Assembly: GCA_002862095.1 (NCBI GenBank)
Contig: PHSQ01000002.1
Location: forward strand, 186,001-250,000
Reading direction: 5' to 3'
From: Methylocystis sp. KS32
GTDB taxonomy: Bacteria; Pseudomonadota; Alphaproteobacteria; Rhizobiales; Beijerinckiaceae
Length of the DNA stretch: 64,000 nt
Shown here: positions 18,041 through 25,769 of the stretch, one piece after another
Layout of the letters: each line of letters opens with the position of its first letter
Position numbering within the stretch: position 1 is the first letter of the stretch
The notes under the pieces: model-generated
Told to the model about the DNA's origin: nothing
The model's database searches: none
Seen by the model: only the letters and a program-made list of their open reading frames with translations
Made by a program: the position numbers and the translations under genes

Positions 18041-18276
18041 TTTTGGGCGAAAGATTAGGGAAAACTAAGCGATCGTCTCCACCAATGCGAAGCAGGCCAC
18101 GCCCCAAGTGCGCGACGGCGCGACAGCCGGAAGGCCCACGGCCGCGCGACGCCCGAAGGACAGCGACAGCACTTGCCGTGTCGTTTGCGAAAATTCATAA
18201 GCGCCATTGACGATGTATGTCTCGGATTGGCTGCACCGGCAGGTTAATGTGACACGAAACGCCCCGGGGAGGAGCA
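18041..18276. other. Intergenic region before metC
   Basis: No gene I can support. A 70-codon minus-strand ORF (18065-18277) covers the region and overlaps the metC start by one base, but it resembles nothing I know. The metC promoter should lie here; no SAM-riboswitch-like structure was recognised. Confidence 0.4.
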
Positions 18277-19467
18277 ATGACGAAGACTACGTGGGAAACA
18301 AGGCGGAAAAACAGTCTTCGCACCCGCCTGGCGCACGCCGGCCGCAAACCTTTCGATCAATATGGATTCGTGAATACGCCGGTCTACCGGGGATCGACGG
18401 TTTTGTTCGAGACCGCGGAAGCGTTTCATAGTCACGCCCAACCTTACACTTACGCGACCAAAGGCACCCCGACCACGCGAGCGCTGGAGGAAGCCTGGAC
18501 AGAGATCGCGGGGGCGGAGCTCAGCGTCGCCGCCTCTTCGGGGCTCGCGGCCATCGCTCTCGCGCTGATGACGGCCGCCAAGGCCGGCGACCATCTGCTG
18601 GTGACCGATTCCGCGTACGAGCCGACCCGAATATTTTGCGACGGCCTGCTCAAGCGCTTCGGGGTCGAGACGCAATATTACGATCCCCGCGCCGGGGCAG
18701 ACATTTCGGCTCTGATCCGCCCCAACACCAGCGCGATCGTAACCGAGTCTCCGGGTTCTCTCAGCATGGAGATTCAGGACGTCCCGGCGATCGCCAAAGT
18801 CGCCGCGACTCATGGCGTTTGCGTCATTCTCGACAACACCTGGGCGACCCCGATTTTTTTCCCCGCGCACGAGCATGGCGTCGATCTTTGCGTCGAGGCG
18901 GCGACCAAATATCTCTCTGGCCACGCCGATCTGCTGATGGGGCTTGTTTCGGCCAACAAGGCATGGGCCAAACGGCTTCGCGCGACCTACGACGCGTTGG
19001 CCATGTGCCCCGGAGGCGACGACGCCTATCTCGCCTTGCGCGGATTGCGCACCATGGAACTGCGGATGCGCGAGCAGGAACGCGCTGGACTGGCGCTCGC
19101 CAAATGGCTTCAGGAGCGCGAGGAAGTGTCGCGCGTGCTCCATCCCGCCCTGCCCTCGCACCCCGATCACGCGCTCTGGAAACGGGATTTCGGAGGCGCC
19201 GCGGGCCTGTTCTCGGTCATACTCCGACCTGCGCCCAAGCAAGCCCTATCCGCCTTTCTGAACCGGCTAGAGCTTTTCGGCATCGGCTATTCATGGGGCG
19301 GCTATGAAAGTCTCGTCATTCCCTTCGACTGCCGCCGCGCGCGAACGGCGACGCAATGGGCGCCGGAAGGGCCGACGCTACGCTTCTCCATCGGTTTGGA
19401 AGACGTGGAGGATTTGCAGGCGGATCTGGCGGCGGGCTTCGAGGCGATGAAGAAAACCGGGATTTGA
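18277..19467 (+). CDS. metC: Cystathionine beta-lyase
   Basis: PLP enzyme of the Cys/Met-metabolism family, converting cystathionine to homocysteine, pyruvate and ammonia. 396 aa. Signatures: 'VNTPVYRGSTVLFE', 'YTYATKGTPTTRALE', the nucleotide-fold part 'CVILDNTWATPIFF' and the PLP lysine in 'EAATKYLSGHADLLMG'. 'GIGYSWGGYESLVIP' near the C-terminus is typical of the alphaproteobacterial MetC branch rather than MetB or MetZ. GGGAGG lies just before the ATG. Monocistronic, convergent with the Nudix operon 10 bp away. Confidence 0.92.
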   Translation: MTKTTWETRRKNSLRTRLAHAGRKPFDQYGFVNTPVYRGSTVLFETAEAFHSHAQPYTYATKGTPTTRALEEAWTEIAGAELSVAASSGLAAIALALMTAAKAGDHLLVTDSAYEPTRIFCDGLLKRFGVETQYYDPRAGADISALIRPNTSAIVTESPGSLSMEIQDVPAIAKVAATHGVCVILDNTWATPIFFPAHEHGVDLCVEAATKYLSGHADLLMGLVSANKAWAKRLRATYDALAMCPGGDDAYLALRGLRTMELRMREQERAGLALAKWLQEREEVSRVLHPALPSHPDHALWKRDFGGAAGLFSVILRPAPKQALSAFLNRLELFGIGYSWGGYESLVIPFDCRRARTATQWAPEGPTLRFSIGLEDVEDLQADLAAGFEAMKKTGI

Positions 19468-19477
19468 TTCGAAACGG

Positions 19478-19942
19478 TCACTTCGGCGCCAAATGGCCTC
19501 TGCCAAAGGCAAGGATCAACGCTTTGAGTTCCGGCTCACTCACTTCCTCGGCGGCGTCCGTGAATGTGAACCACTGGGTCACGCGCTGCCCTTTCTCCGG
19601 CCAGCGCTTACGCTGCCGCAGCACATGCAGGGGAAACACATCCACCCGGCAGAGTATCGCCGCCCCGTTTTTCAGCCGTTTGTGATAGTGAAATGAGCCG
19701 ATCTTGGTTTTCTCGATCCTGCCGATCAGGCCCGCCTCTTGCAACGCTTCGAGCGCCGCCGTCGCGTGAGGCTTGCGTCCCTTCATCGGCCAGCCTTTCG
19801 GTATCACCCAGCGCCTCGTATCCCGCGACGAGGCGAGCAAAATCTCCACCCCGGCCCCGATGCGCCACGGCAAGGCCGCATATTGCTGACGAGGCTCGTC
19901 GCCCGTTACCGGCTTTTTCTTCGTTACCTTCGGATATCTCAC
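19478..19942 (-). CDS. Nudix hydrolase family protein with altered Nudix box
   Basis: 154 aa. 'RRWVIPKGWPMKGRKPHATA' followed by 'ALEALQEAGLIGRI' aligns with the usual PKGWPMKG...AAxREAxEEAG box of small alphaproteobacterial Nudix (DIPP-like) proteins. The conserved Arg of RE is Leu and the first Glu of EE is Gln, so activity may be reduced. Start GTG 19942 overlaps the PiT stop as GTGA, with GAGG about 9 bases upstream. The open frame extending upstream to 20662 is only a shadow of the transporter gene. Last gene of a DUF47-PiT-Nudix operon, which hints at phosphate or polyphosphate metabolism. Confidence 0.82.
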   Translation of the reverse strand: MRYPKVTKKKPVTGDEPRQQYAALPWRIGAGVEILLASSRDTRRWVIPKGWPMKGRKPHATAALEALQEAGLIGRIEKTKIGSFHYHKRLKNGAAILCRVDVFPLHVLRQRKRWPEKGQRVTQWFTFTDAAEEVSEPELKALILAFGRGHLAPK

Positions 19943-20937
19943 GATAGCCACCTCGCTAGGACATAGCAAAGAGCCGAAATGAGCGCCGCCATAGGCAGGG
20001 TGACGACCCACGCCACCACGATGTCGCGCGCTATGTTCCATCGCACCGCCGAAACGCGCCGCGCGGCTCCGACGCCGACGATCGCTCCCGTGATTGTGTG
20101 AGTCGTCGAAACCGGCACGCCAAGGCCGGTCGCCAAAAACAAGGTGGCGGCTCCGCCAGTCTCCGCGCAAAACCCTTGCAAAGGCGTGAGACGCGTGATT
20201 CTCGAACCCATCGTATGCACGATGCGCCAGCCGCCCAGGAGCGTCCCCAGCGCCATCGCGACCTGACAGGAAATCACGACCCAACCCGGGACGACGAACT
20301 CGCCCTGCTGGCCTGCGTGCGCGTAAAGCAGCACCGCGATTACGCCCATGGTCTTTTGGGCGTCGTTTCCGCCATGACCAAGCGAGTAGAGCGAAGCGGA
20401 AAAAAATTGCAGCCAGCGAAACGTGGCGTCGACGGCGACGGGCGTCCTCCGCGCGCAGAGCCAGGTCACGGCCAGCACCAGCGCGAGCGCCAGAAAAAAA
20501 CCCAGCGCGGGGGAAAGCACGATCGCCGAGCTTGTCTTGAGAAGTCCGCTCCAGATAATCGCCGCCGACCCGCCCTTGGCGCCTCCGGCGCCGACAAGAC
20601 CGCCGATGAGGGCATGAGAGCTCGAGGAGGGTATTCCAAGCGCCCAGGTGATCAAATTCCAACTGATCGCGCCCATCAGCGCGGCGAAAATCACATAGTC
20701 GTCGATGATCGCCGGCGAGACTATTCCCGCCCCCACGGTCTTCGCGACATGAAGGCCAAAAAACATGAAGGCGATGAAGTTGAAAAACGAGGCCCAGAGC
20801 ACGGCGTATTGAGGCCTCAGCACCCGCGTCGAAACGATCGTCGCGATGGAATTCGCCGCGTCGTGCAAGCCGTTGAGAAAGTCGAAGGCCAGCGCGACAG
20901 CGACGAGTCCGACGAGCGCAAGGGAAAAATCGTGCAA
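19939..20937 (-). CDS. PiT-family inorganic phosphate transporter
   Basis: Low-affinity, proton-coupled phosphate (metal-phosphate) permease of the inner membrane, 332 aa with about ten hydrophobic helices. Both PD001131-type signature repeats are present: 'DFLNGLHDAANSIATIVSTR' in the first half and 'GGNDAQKTMGVIAVLL' in the second; 'GIPSSSSHALIGGLVGAG' and 'GVPVSTTHTITGAIVGVG' are also diagnostic. It lies 14 bp downstream of the DUF47 gene and overlaps the Nudix start by 4 bp. Confidence 0.93.
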   Translation of the reverse strand: MHDFSLALVGLVAVALAFDFLNGLHDAANSIATIVSTRVLRPQYAVLWASFFNFIAFMFFGLHVAKTVGAGIVSPAIIDDYVIFAALMGAISWNLITWALGIPSSSSHALIGGLVGAGGAKGGSAAIIWSGLLKTSSAIVLSPALGFFLALALVLAVTWLCARRTPVAVDATFRWLQFFSASLYSLGHGGNDAQKTMGVIAVLLYAHAGQQGEFVVPGWVVISCQVAMALGTLLGGWRIVHTMGSRITRLTPLQGFCAETGGAATLFLATGLGVPVSTTHTITGAIVGVGAARRVSAVRWNIARDIVVAWVVTLPMAALISALCYVLARWLS

Positions 20938-20951
20938 AACCGCCGCGCCCC

Positions 20952-21596
20952 CTAAATATGCTCTATGACAATGCCGCTCACGCGATTGGCCACGTCCTCG
21001 AAACCGTCGACGACTTTCTCCAGATGCCCGTAAAGCTCGGCTCCGACGATGTAAGCCATTGGATCGGAGCGCCGATGCTCATTGAAAAGCGACTTCAATC
21101 CCTGATCGTAAATAGCGTCCGCCTCGTCTTCGATCCGGGTGATTTCCTCGCTGAAAGCAGTGAGTTTCGCGGCGTTGGGGTTGATCGCCCGCAACAGCGG
21201 GATCGCCTTCCGCGTCAGCTCGGCGGATTGCACGATGATGTCGCCCATCCGGCGCATGGACGGCTCGAACTCGCGCGTCTCGTATAGCAGGGTCGCCTTC
21301 GCGGTCTGGTGCATCTGGTCGATGGTGTCGTCCATCGCCGTGATGAGGTCGTGAATATCGCTACGGTCGAAGGGCGTTATGAAGGTGCGCCTTACGGCGA
21401 GAAGAACCTCGCGCGTGATCTCGTCGGCCTGATTTTCGAACCGTTTGATTTCTCGAGAACGTTCCGCCACCTCATCTCCGCCGTCGAGCAAGGCTCGTAA
21501 AGCATGGGCGCCCCCCAGCAGCGTCGCCGCGTGCCGTTCGAACATATCGAAGAAGCGCTCTTCCTTCGGCATGAGCGCCTGAAACCACCCAAGCAT
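20952..21596 (-). CDS. DUF47 (PhoU-like) phosphate transport accessory protein
   Basis: 214-aa helical protein of the DUF47 family, which accompanies PiT permeases and is thought to regulate them. 'MPKEERFFDMFERHAATLLG' opens the protein; 'ENQADEITREVL' and 'AMDDTIDQMHQTAKATLLYE' carry the acidic, PhoU-type metal-binding positions; 'HLEKVVDGFEDVANRVSGI' closes it. First gene of the operon with the permease 14 bp on. Confidence 0.92.
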   Translation of the reverse strand: MLGWFQALMPKEERFFDMFERHAATLLGGAHALRALLDGGDEVAERSREIKRFENQADEITREVLLAVRRTFITPFDRSDIHDLITAMDDTIDQMHQTAKATLLYETREFEPSMRRMGDIIVQSAELTRKAIPLLRAINPNAAKLTAFSEEITRIEDEADAIYDQGLKSLFNEHRRSDPMAYIVGAELYGHLEKVVDGFEDVANRVSGIVIEHI

Positions 21597-21910
21597 TCGC
21601 GGCCTTTCGCTGAGACGTCGTCATAAAAATGTCATAAACTGGCTCGGCTTTCGATTATCCGTTTGTTTCTGGCGTGTAAAGCCTTCAATCTAACCCACGA
21701 TCATCCGCCAGGGAAGACAATCGCCAAGGAGCTTCCACCGCCTGACCGGTTTGAACAGAACCCCCGATCTCCCGCTCGATGCCGACGGCGCCACGGGCGG
21801 AAGCGTGATGTTTGCGATGAGGCGCCGGCCGCGCCCAAACCTCTTTCCATTTTCGGCAGGGAGCTTACGGCCAACCCCTCCCTCGCCGCCATGCGACGAT
21901 TAGCGCGTCA
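21597..21910. other. Intergenic region without recognised features
   Basis: Lies between the glycosyltransferase stop and the DUF47 start on the same strand. Short ORFs on both strands look like chance. It must contain the promoter of the phosphate operon. Confidence 0.4.
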
Positions 21911-23164
21911 TCAGGAAAGCGAAGCGTAGAACTCCGCGTATTGTCGCAAAAGCGCGGCCATATAGGCCATGACCCGGTCTCTTCGCAAATAACGCGAGAA
22001 AAAACGCTGTCCAGACTCCGCCACTTCGCGGTAGCTTCCGGGATATGCGCGTTCGCGTTCCACGATCCGTTCGACCTCGACCTCGCTCGATACCGAAAGA
22101 AACTCCCTCCCCGCCTCCAACTTGGAAAAATAATACAATACGAAGGGCGAGTCATATTTGATGATCGCCGAATTGCTCTTGAGGCCGATCGCATAACGAG
22201 ACCAGGCGGCGCCATTGCCATCCATCGAGATGAGAAATCGATTCTGGAACTGCTCGCGATAACCCATTGGTTTTGCGAAGAACGACTGAGCCTCCACCCA
22301 GGCTCTGATGTCGGGGCTTTCGCACTGCACGGCCTTGGTGATGCGAAAATCGACGAGATCGCTCCTGGCAAAATGCGCCGCCGCGCGCAAACGGGGGTTT
22401 AGACTCTGACCGATAACCTCTTCGTTGAGCCGATAAAAACCATTGGAGCCGCCCGTCGAGGAGCCTGCGAAACAGGCGGCGATCTTTTTTTCTTCATAAG
22501 AAACGACGTCGCGAGAGCCCCAATACCAATTGGAATAGAGGAAATGGACGTCGGGCAGGAGCAAATTCAAACTGCCCGTTCTCTTCTGGAATGCAAACAA
22601 AGGAGCGGTTTCGCAATCGAGACCGATGTCGTCCATATTCATCGCAAGTGTCAGATGCAAATCAAGCTTTGATCGTTCGATGACCTTTTCGAGAAAGATC
22701 CGGTAGCAATGGATGCGCTCCGAATAGGATCGTCGCAACCTCTGATAATGCTGTTGCTCGCTTGGCGGGATGGCGACAGCAGGCTTGTCGACAACGGTGA
22801 CTGTGTTCCCCTCGATTTTGATGATGTAGAGGCAGGGATGAGGATGCAAAAAATCGAAAAATTCGAGAAGCCAACTCCTGTCGATCTTCCTCCCCATCCA
22901 AACGCTCGTTTGGTTCCATGCCAATTCATCGATATCGCGCATGGCTTCTTCATCGAGCCGCTCTTGCGACGAGGCGAAATCCATGAGCCCAAAACGAGCC
23001 CATTGTCCAAGAGCGATGCGGCGAAGGTGATGAAACATGGAGCTTTCCGAAGCCTGAGCGTCCGAACTGGCGAGGTTCCCGATCAAACTTAGATGCAACA
23101 GAGAATGGTGTTTCGCCGAGACGCGCGACGGGGCCGCCACGGCAGCCACCGGCTCGACGCTCAT
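21911..23164 (-). CDS. Glycosyltransferase family 90-like (CAP10/KDEL-type) protein
   Basis: Up to 417 aa; 'MFHHLRRIALGQW' (codon 43) is a possible later start. The C-terminal half carries GT90-type elements: 'FQNRFLISMDGNGAAWSRYA' (K/R-x-L-x-DxxGxxxS/WxR), 'GLKSNSAIIKYDSPFVLYYF' and 'AESGQRFFSRYLRRDRVM'. Bacterial members modify lipopolysaccharide or capsule. 'NMDDIGLD' and 'DVHFLYSNWYWG' further up also fit. No signal peptide. Monocistronic; no other polysaccharide genes nearby, so the acceptor is unknown. Confidence 0.72.
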   Translation of the reverse strand: MSVEPVAAVAAPSRVSAKHHSLLHLSLIGNLASSDAQASESSMFHHLRRIALGQWARFGLMDFASSQERLDEEAMRDIDELAWNQTSVWMGRKIDRSWLLEFFDFLHPHPCLYIIKIEGNTVTVVDKPAVAIPPSEQQHYQRLRRSYSERIHCYRIFLEKVIERSKLDLHLTLAMNMDDIGLDCETAPLFAFQKRTGSLNLLLPDVHFLYSNWYWGSRDVVSYEEKKIAACFAGSSTGGSNGFYRLNEEVIGQSLNPRLRAAAHFARSDLVDFRITKAVQCESPDIRAWVEAQSFFAKPMGYREQFQNRFLISMDGNGAAWSRYAIGLKSNSAIIKYDSPFVLYYFSKLEAGREFLSVSSEVEVERIVERERAYPGSYREVAESGQRFFSRYLRRDRVMAYMAALLRQYAEFYASLS

Positions 23165-23484
23165 GCGCTCGCCGCAGCCATCGGCAAACCGGCGTGATAA
23201 TCCTTGAGCGGTTGCACCCGGTCGTCACGGCTCAGAATCACCGACAGGGTATCGACATACTCAAAAAACGCGCTTCGCTGGATTGCCCATCACGCTGCAT
23301 CTTCGCCGCTATTCGCGATTCAAAACGAAACATTAGAACAGCAAATCTCGGCCAACCGCGAATCCCTGAACATCGTGACTAAGTAGAACCAGAGCCTTTC
23401 CGCTTTTGCGGCCAGCGTCCCCCGACATGGGCGAGAGATGCTTTCGAACATGCCCCATGTGTCCGCTATGGACACGCGTAGGGT
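23165..23484. other. Intergenic region upstream of the GT90-like gene
   Basis: No gene or structured element recognised. Short ORFs on both strands look like chance. Confidence 0.4.
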
Positions 23485-23561
23485 TGGCGACCCCGGCAGG
23501 ATTCGAACCTGCGACCTACTGCTTCGAAGGCAGTTGCTCTATCCAGCTGAGCTACGGAGTC
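23485..23561 (-). tRNA. tRNA-Arg (anticodon TCG)
   Basis: 77 nt including encoded CCA. Acceptor GACTCCG pairs with CGGGGTC (one T-G wobble); D-arm GCTC/GAGC; anticodon stem ACTGC/GCAGT around loop CTTCGAA, giving anticodon TCG; T-arm GCAGG-TTCGAAT-CCTGC. It differs from the tRNA-Arg at 25131-25207 at only two positions, acceptor base 4 and anticodon base 36. Confidence 0.96.
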
Positions 23562-23791
23562 GAAGCTTCTAGAATCAGTTGCATTATGTCTGCACTGGGG
23601 GAAAATTACGAGCCCTGATCGCGTCATATCAGCGGTTTTCCGATAATTATCCTCGCTTGAACCGCCTGGCGCCCTCCGCTGGAGCGCGAACGCAGCCTTG
23701 GAAGCAATGGCGCCAATTTTGAAGCAGCCGCAATCTCCACGAGAGTCGGCGTTGCGCCGACGCGACGATGGACGCCAAACCGCCCTATCGA

Positions 23792-24121
23792 TCAGCGTTT
23801 GCGCGCCTGGTTCAAGCTGGAGATGGCGTTTCGCCTTCGCGCATTCGATATTGCAACGCACTCATCTCGGTGCCAAGCTTGGATGAGAGCGGCCAATAAT
23901 TCGAGCAACTGCTCGTCACTTTGGCCAAGGAGCGTCTCGGCGGCCTCGATCCAGACCCCACGCTCCTCCTCGCTAAATCCCTCGCATAAATCCGGGTCTC
24001 GCAACAGTAGCGAGCGCATGTGCTCGCGAAAGACCTCGGGCAAGCGCGCTCCGCCCAAGGCGGCTTTGGCTTTCAAATTGGCCCGCCATTTCGCCTGTCG
24101 CTCGCTGTTGCTCAACGCCAT
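23792..24121 (-). CDS. Hypothetical protein of accessory-element type
   Basis: 109 aa. 'MALSNSERQAKWRANLKAK' resembles the N-terminus of many small phage- and plasmid-borne proteins (ALSNAERQxRWRxR). The rest is helical, with acidic 'GFSEEERGVWIEAAETLLG' and Leu-rich 'EQLLELLAALIQAWHR'. No catalytic motif seen; function unknown. About 55 bp upstream of its start lie the large palindrome and the GTTANTAAC repeats, so it may be the gene controlled by, or controlling through, that site. Confidence 0.6.
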   Translation of the reverse strand: MALSNSERQAKWRANLKAKAALGGARLPEVFREHMRSLLLRDPDLCEGFSEEERGVWIEAAETLLGQSDEQLLELLAALIQAWHRDECVAISNARRRNAISSLNQARKR

Positions 24122-24174
24122 CCTTCAGCCCCCATGTTGGACCGTGATAACAGGCCTAATTTCACCGCGCAAGA

Positions 24175-24228
24175 TCCGTTAATAACGATCGTTACTAACA
24201 CTTGTTAGTAACGATCGTTATTAACGGA
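24175..24228. promoter_or_regulatory. 54-bp perfect palindrome
   Basis: Two 26-base arms, 24175-24200 and 24203-24228, are exact reverse complements around the dinucleotide CT. Each arm also contains its own 12-bp palindrome TAACGATCGTTA. Likely an operator or replication-type binding site for the flanking cassette, or a cruciform. There is no T-run to make it a terminator. Confidence 0.75.
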
Positions 24229-24299
24229 GGTATTCAATATTCAATATAAATTCGTTAATAACGAAACGTCAGCATCCCGTTATTAACATCGTTATTAAC
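24178..24299. repeat. Seven GTTANTAAC boxes
   Basis: The 9-mer GTTA-N-TAAC starts at 24178, 24191, 24204 and 24217 (exactly 13 bp apart, inside the palindrome), then at 24254, 24279 and 24291. Central bases are A, C, G, T, A, T, T. The region is AT-rich against GC-rich flanks. No protein-coding frame fits it. Confidence 0.8.
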
Positions 24300-24544
24300 G
24301 GAATGGGCTGATCGAGTCTTCGGACCTATTTAGTCTGTAGAGATTGGGCTACCGCCATTCGGCGCCCGACAAAGCAAGGGCTTGGCTCTTGAGTCTCTAT
24401 GAAGTCGCCATGCGCGGCGACCCACGTCCGCGCCCTATCCCCCTTCGGTTGAAAGGGGCGAGAGCAGGCGCGATATGAGATTCATCTTCAGGCCCAATGC
24501 GCTTTTTTCCGCAAAAACTCGCGAGGCGAGACGGAGAGCTCGCT

Positions 24545-24656
24545 AGAGCAAAATCCGAAAAAGTTGATAGACTTTTTCGATTAGATTTTGCTCCAGCTTT
24601 TGAACCTGGAGCGATTTCTTGTCGACCAGACGATTCCGTCTGGTCGGAAAGCGCTA
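24545..24656 (+). repeat. Dispersed ~115-bp inverted-repeat element, full copy
   Basis: Begins AGAGCAAAATCCGAAAAAGT. Two internal hairpins follow: an AAAAAGT/ACTTTTT stem and a CCAGACG/CGTCTGG stem. It ends GGTCGGAAAGCGCT. Same family as 41610-41727 and 46368-46496. Confidence 0.85.
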
Positions 24657-25127
24657 GTGGTGAGAAAGGGTGACCCGTTCGACCTTGCCCGTTTTTTGCG
24701 CGCCCAAGCGCCAGTCATCGACTGCGCCTATCGAGAACTCCGGGCTGGCCAAAAATCCGGTCATTGGATGTGGTTTATCTTCCCGCAGATTTTGGGCCTC
24801 GGTTTTTCGCCGATGTCTGAGAAATACGCCATCCATTCCTTGGCGGAGGCGCGCGCCTATCTGGCCCACCCGATTCTTGCCGGCAGGCTGCTCGATTGCG
24901 TGGGCTTGGTCGTTGAGAGCGAAAAACCGATCCAGCGGATCTTTGGCTATCCGGACTGGCTGAAATTCAGGTCAAGCGTGACGCTGTTTTCCGCCGCAGC
25001 GCCAAACGAGACGATTCTCACCCAGGCCATTGAGCGCTGCTGCGCGAGCGTCAGGGACGCCGCCACCCTCGAAATACTGAGCGGGAAGGATCAAACACCC
25101 CACCCCGCTCCGCCTCGAAGCGCGTGA
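24657..25127 (+). CDS. DUF1810 family protein
   Basis: About 156 aa. 'DPFDLARFLRAQAPVID', 'ELRAGQKSGHWMWFIFPQIL', 'MSEKYAIHSLAEARAYL' and 'IFGYPDWLKFRSSVTLF' are the family hallmarks. DUF1810 proteins are small calpastatin-like-annotated proteins of unknown role. The frame is open back to 24588, but those codons are the repeat element; GTG 24657 or GTG 24660, at the repeat's right edge, is the likely start. It lies within the segment bounded by two tRNA-Arg genes. Confidence 0.82.
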   Translation: MVRKGDPFDLARFLRAQAPVIDCAYRELRAGQKSGHWMWFIFPQILGLGFSPMSEKYAIHSLAEARAYLAHPILAGRLLDCVGLVVESEKPIQRIFGYPDWLKFRSSVTLFSAAAPNETILTQAIERCCASVRDAATLEILSGKDQTPHPAPPRSA

Positions 25128-25130
25128 GCT

Positions 25131-25207
25131 TGGCGACCCCGGCAGGATTCGAACCTGCGACCTACTGCTTAGAAGGCAGTTGCTCTATCCAGCTGAGCTA
25201 CGGGGTC
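25131..25207 (-). tRNA. tRNA-Arg (anticodon TCT)
   Basis: 77 nt with encoded CCA. Acceptor GACCCCG/CGGGGTC pairs fully; anticodon stem ACTGC/GCAGT with loop CTTCTAA gives TCT; T-arm GCAGG-TTCGAAT-CCTGC. It starts 3 bp after the DUF1810 stop, on the other strand. Confidence 0.97.
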
Positions 25208-25223
25208 GAATGACCGCCTTTGG

Positions 25224-25535
25224 TCAATGGGTCCAAAGGCCGATGCGGGTGGTTTTGAAATTGTCGGAATAGGACGCAATCCGGCGCTTCGCGCTAGACG
25301 GTTTGGGGTCTTCGACGCGATAGGGGATGCCGTTACGCTCGGCGTAAGCGATCGCCTCCTCCTTGGTGTCGAAGGTCAGCCTGATCTGGGTCTTCATGTC
25401 CGAGGATGAAGTCCAGCCCATGAGCGGATCGATTGATCGCGCCGACTCCGAGTCATAGCGAAGCGCCCAGGATTTGCCGGCGCCGGGCGCCGATTGGGTT
25501 GCGCTCGCCGCGGGGCAATAAATTCGTGCGGTCAT
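25224..25535 (-). CDS. NDUFS4-like ETC complex I subunit
   Basis: 103 aa. 'ARIYCPAASATQSAPG' at the start and 'WALRYDSESARSIDPLMGWT' through 'TFDTKEEAIAYAERNGIPYR' match the ETC_C1_NDUFS4 domain, an accessory subunit of NADH:quinone oxidoreductase found in mitochondria and alphaproteobacteria. As usual in bacteria it lies apart from the nuo operon, here between two tRNA genes. Confidence 0.92.
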   Translation of the reverse strand: MTARIYCPAASATQSAPGAGKSWALRYDSESARSIDPLMGWTSSSDMKTQIRLTFDTKEEAIAYAERNGIPYRVEDPKPSSAKRRIASYSDNFKTTRIGLWTH

Positions 25536-25592
25536 GTGGCCTCGGTCTTTATCAAGTTACGCTTTTGCTCGCGGTTGCGAGCGCTATCGGGC

Positions 25593-25669
25593 TGGTCGGG
25601 GCAGCAGGATTCGAACCTGCGACCTGAAGTACCCAAAACTTCCGCGCTACCGGGCTGCGCTATACCCCG
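25593..25669 (-). tRNA. tRNA-Pro (anticodon TGG)
   Basis: 77 nt with encoded CCA. Acceptor CGGGGTA/TGCCCCG; D-arm GCGC/GCGC; anticodon stem GAAGT/ACTTC with loop TTTGGGT giving TGG; T-arm GCAGG-TTCGAAT-CCTGC. Confidence 0.96.
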
Positions 25670-25769
25670 TCCGACGATGGCGCGCCACGCCGCGCGCCCG
25701 CTCCCGATCCAAGGCTTGGCCTACCATGCTCGCGCGCGGCTCACAAGGGAAAGACGCCCCGCTCAATCA

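Noticed and set aside
18065-18277. 70-codon minus-strand ORF between aapJ remnant and metC
   Set aside because: No homology, would occupy the metC promoter; insufficient support to call a gene.
19943-20662. N-terminal extension of the Nudix ORF through the PiT gene
   Set aside because: Different frame of the transporter gene; Nudix homology begins only after the PiT stop and a GTG with ribosome site is present.
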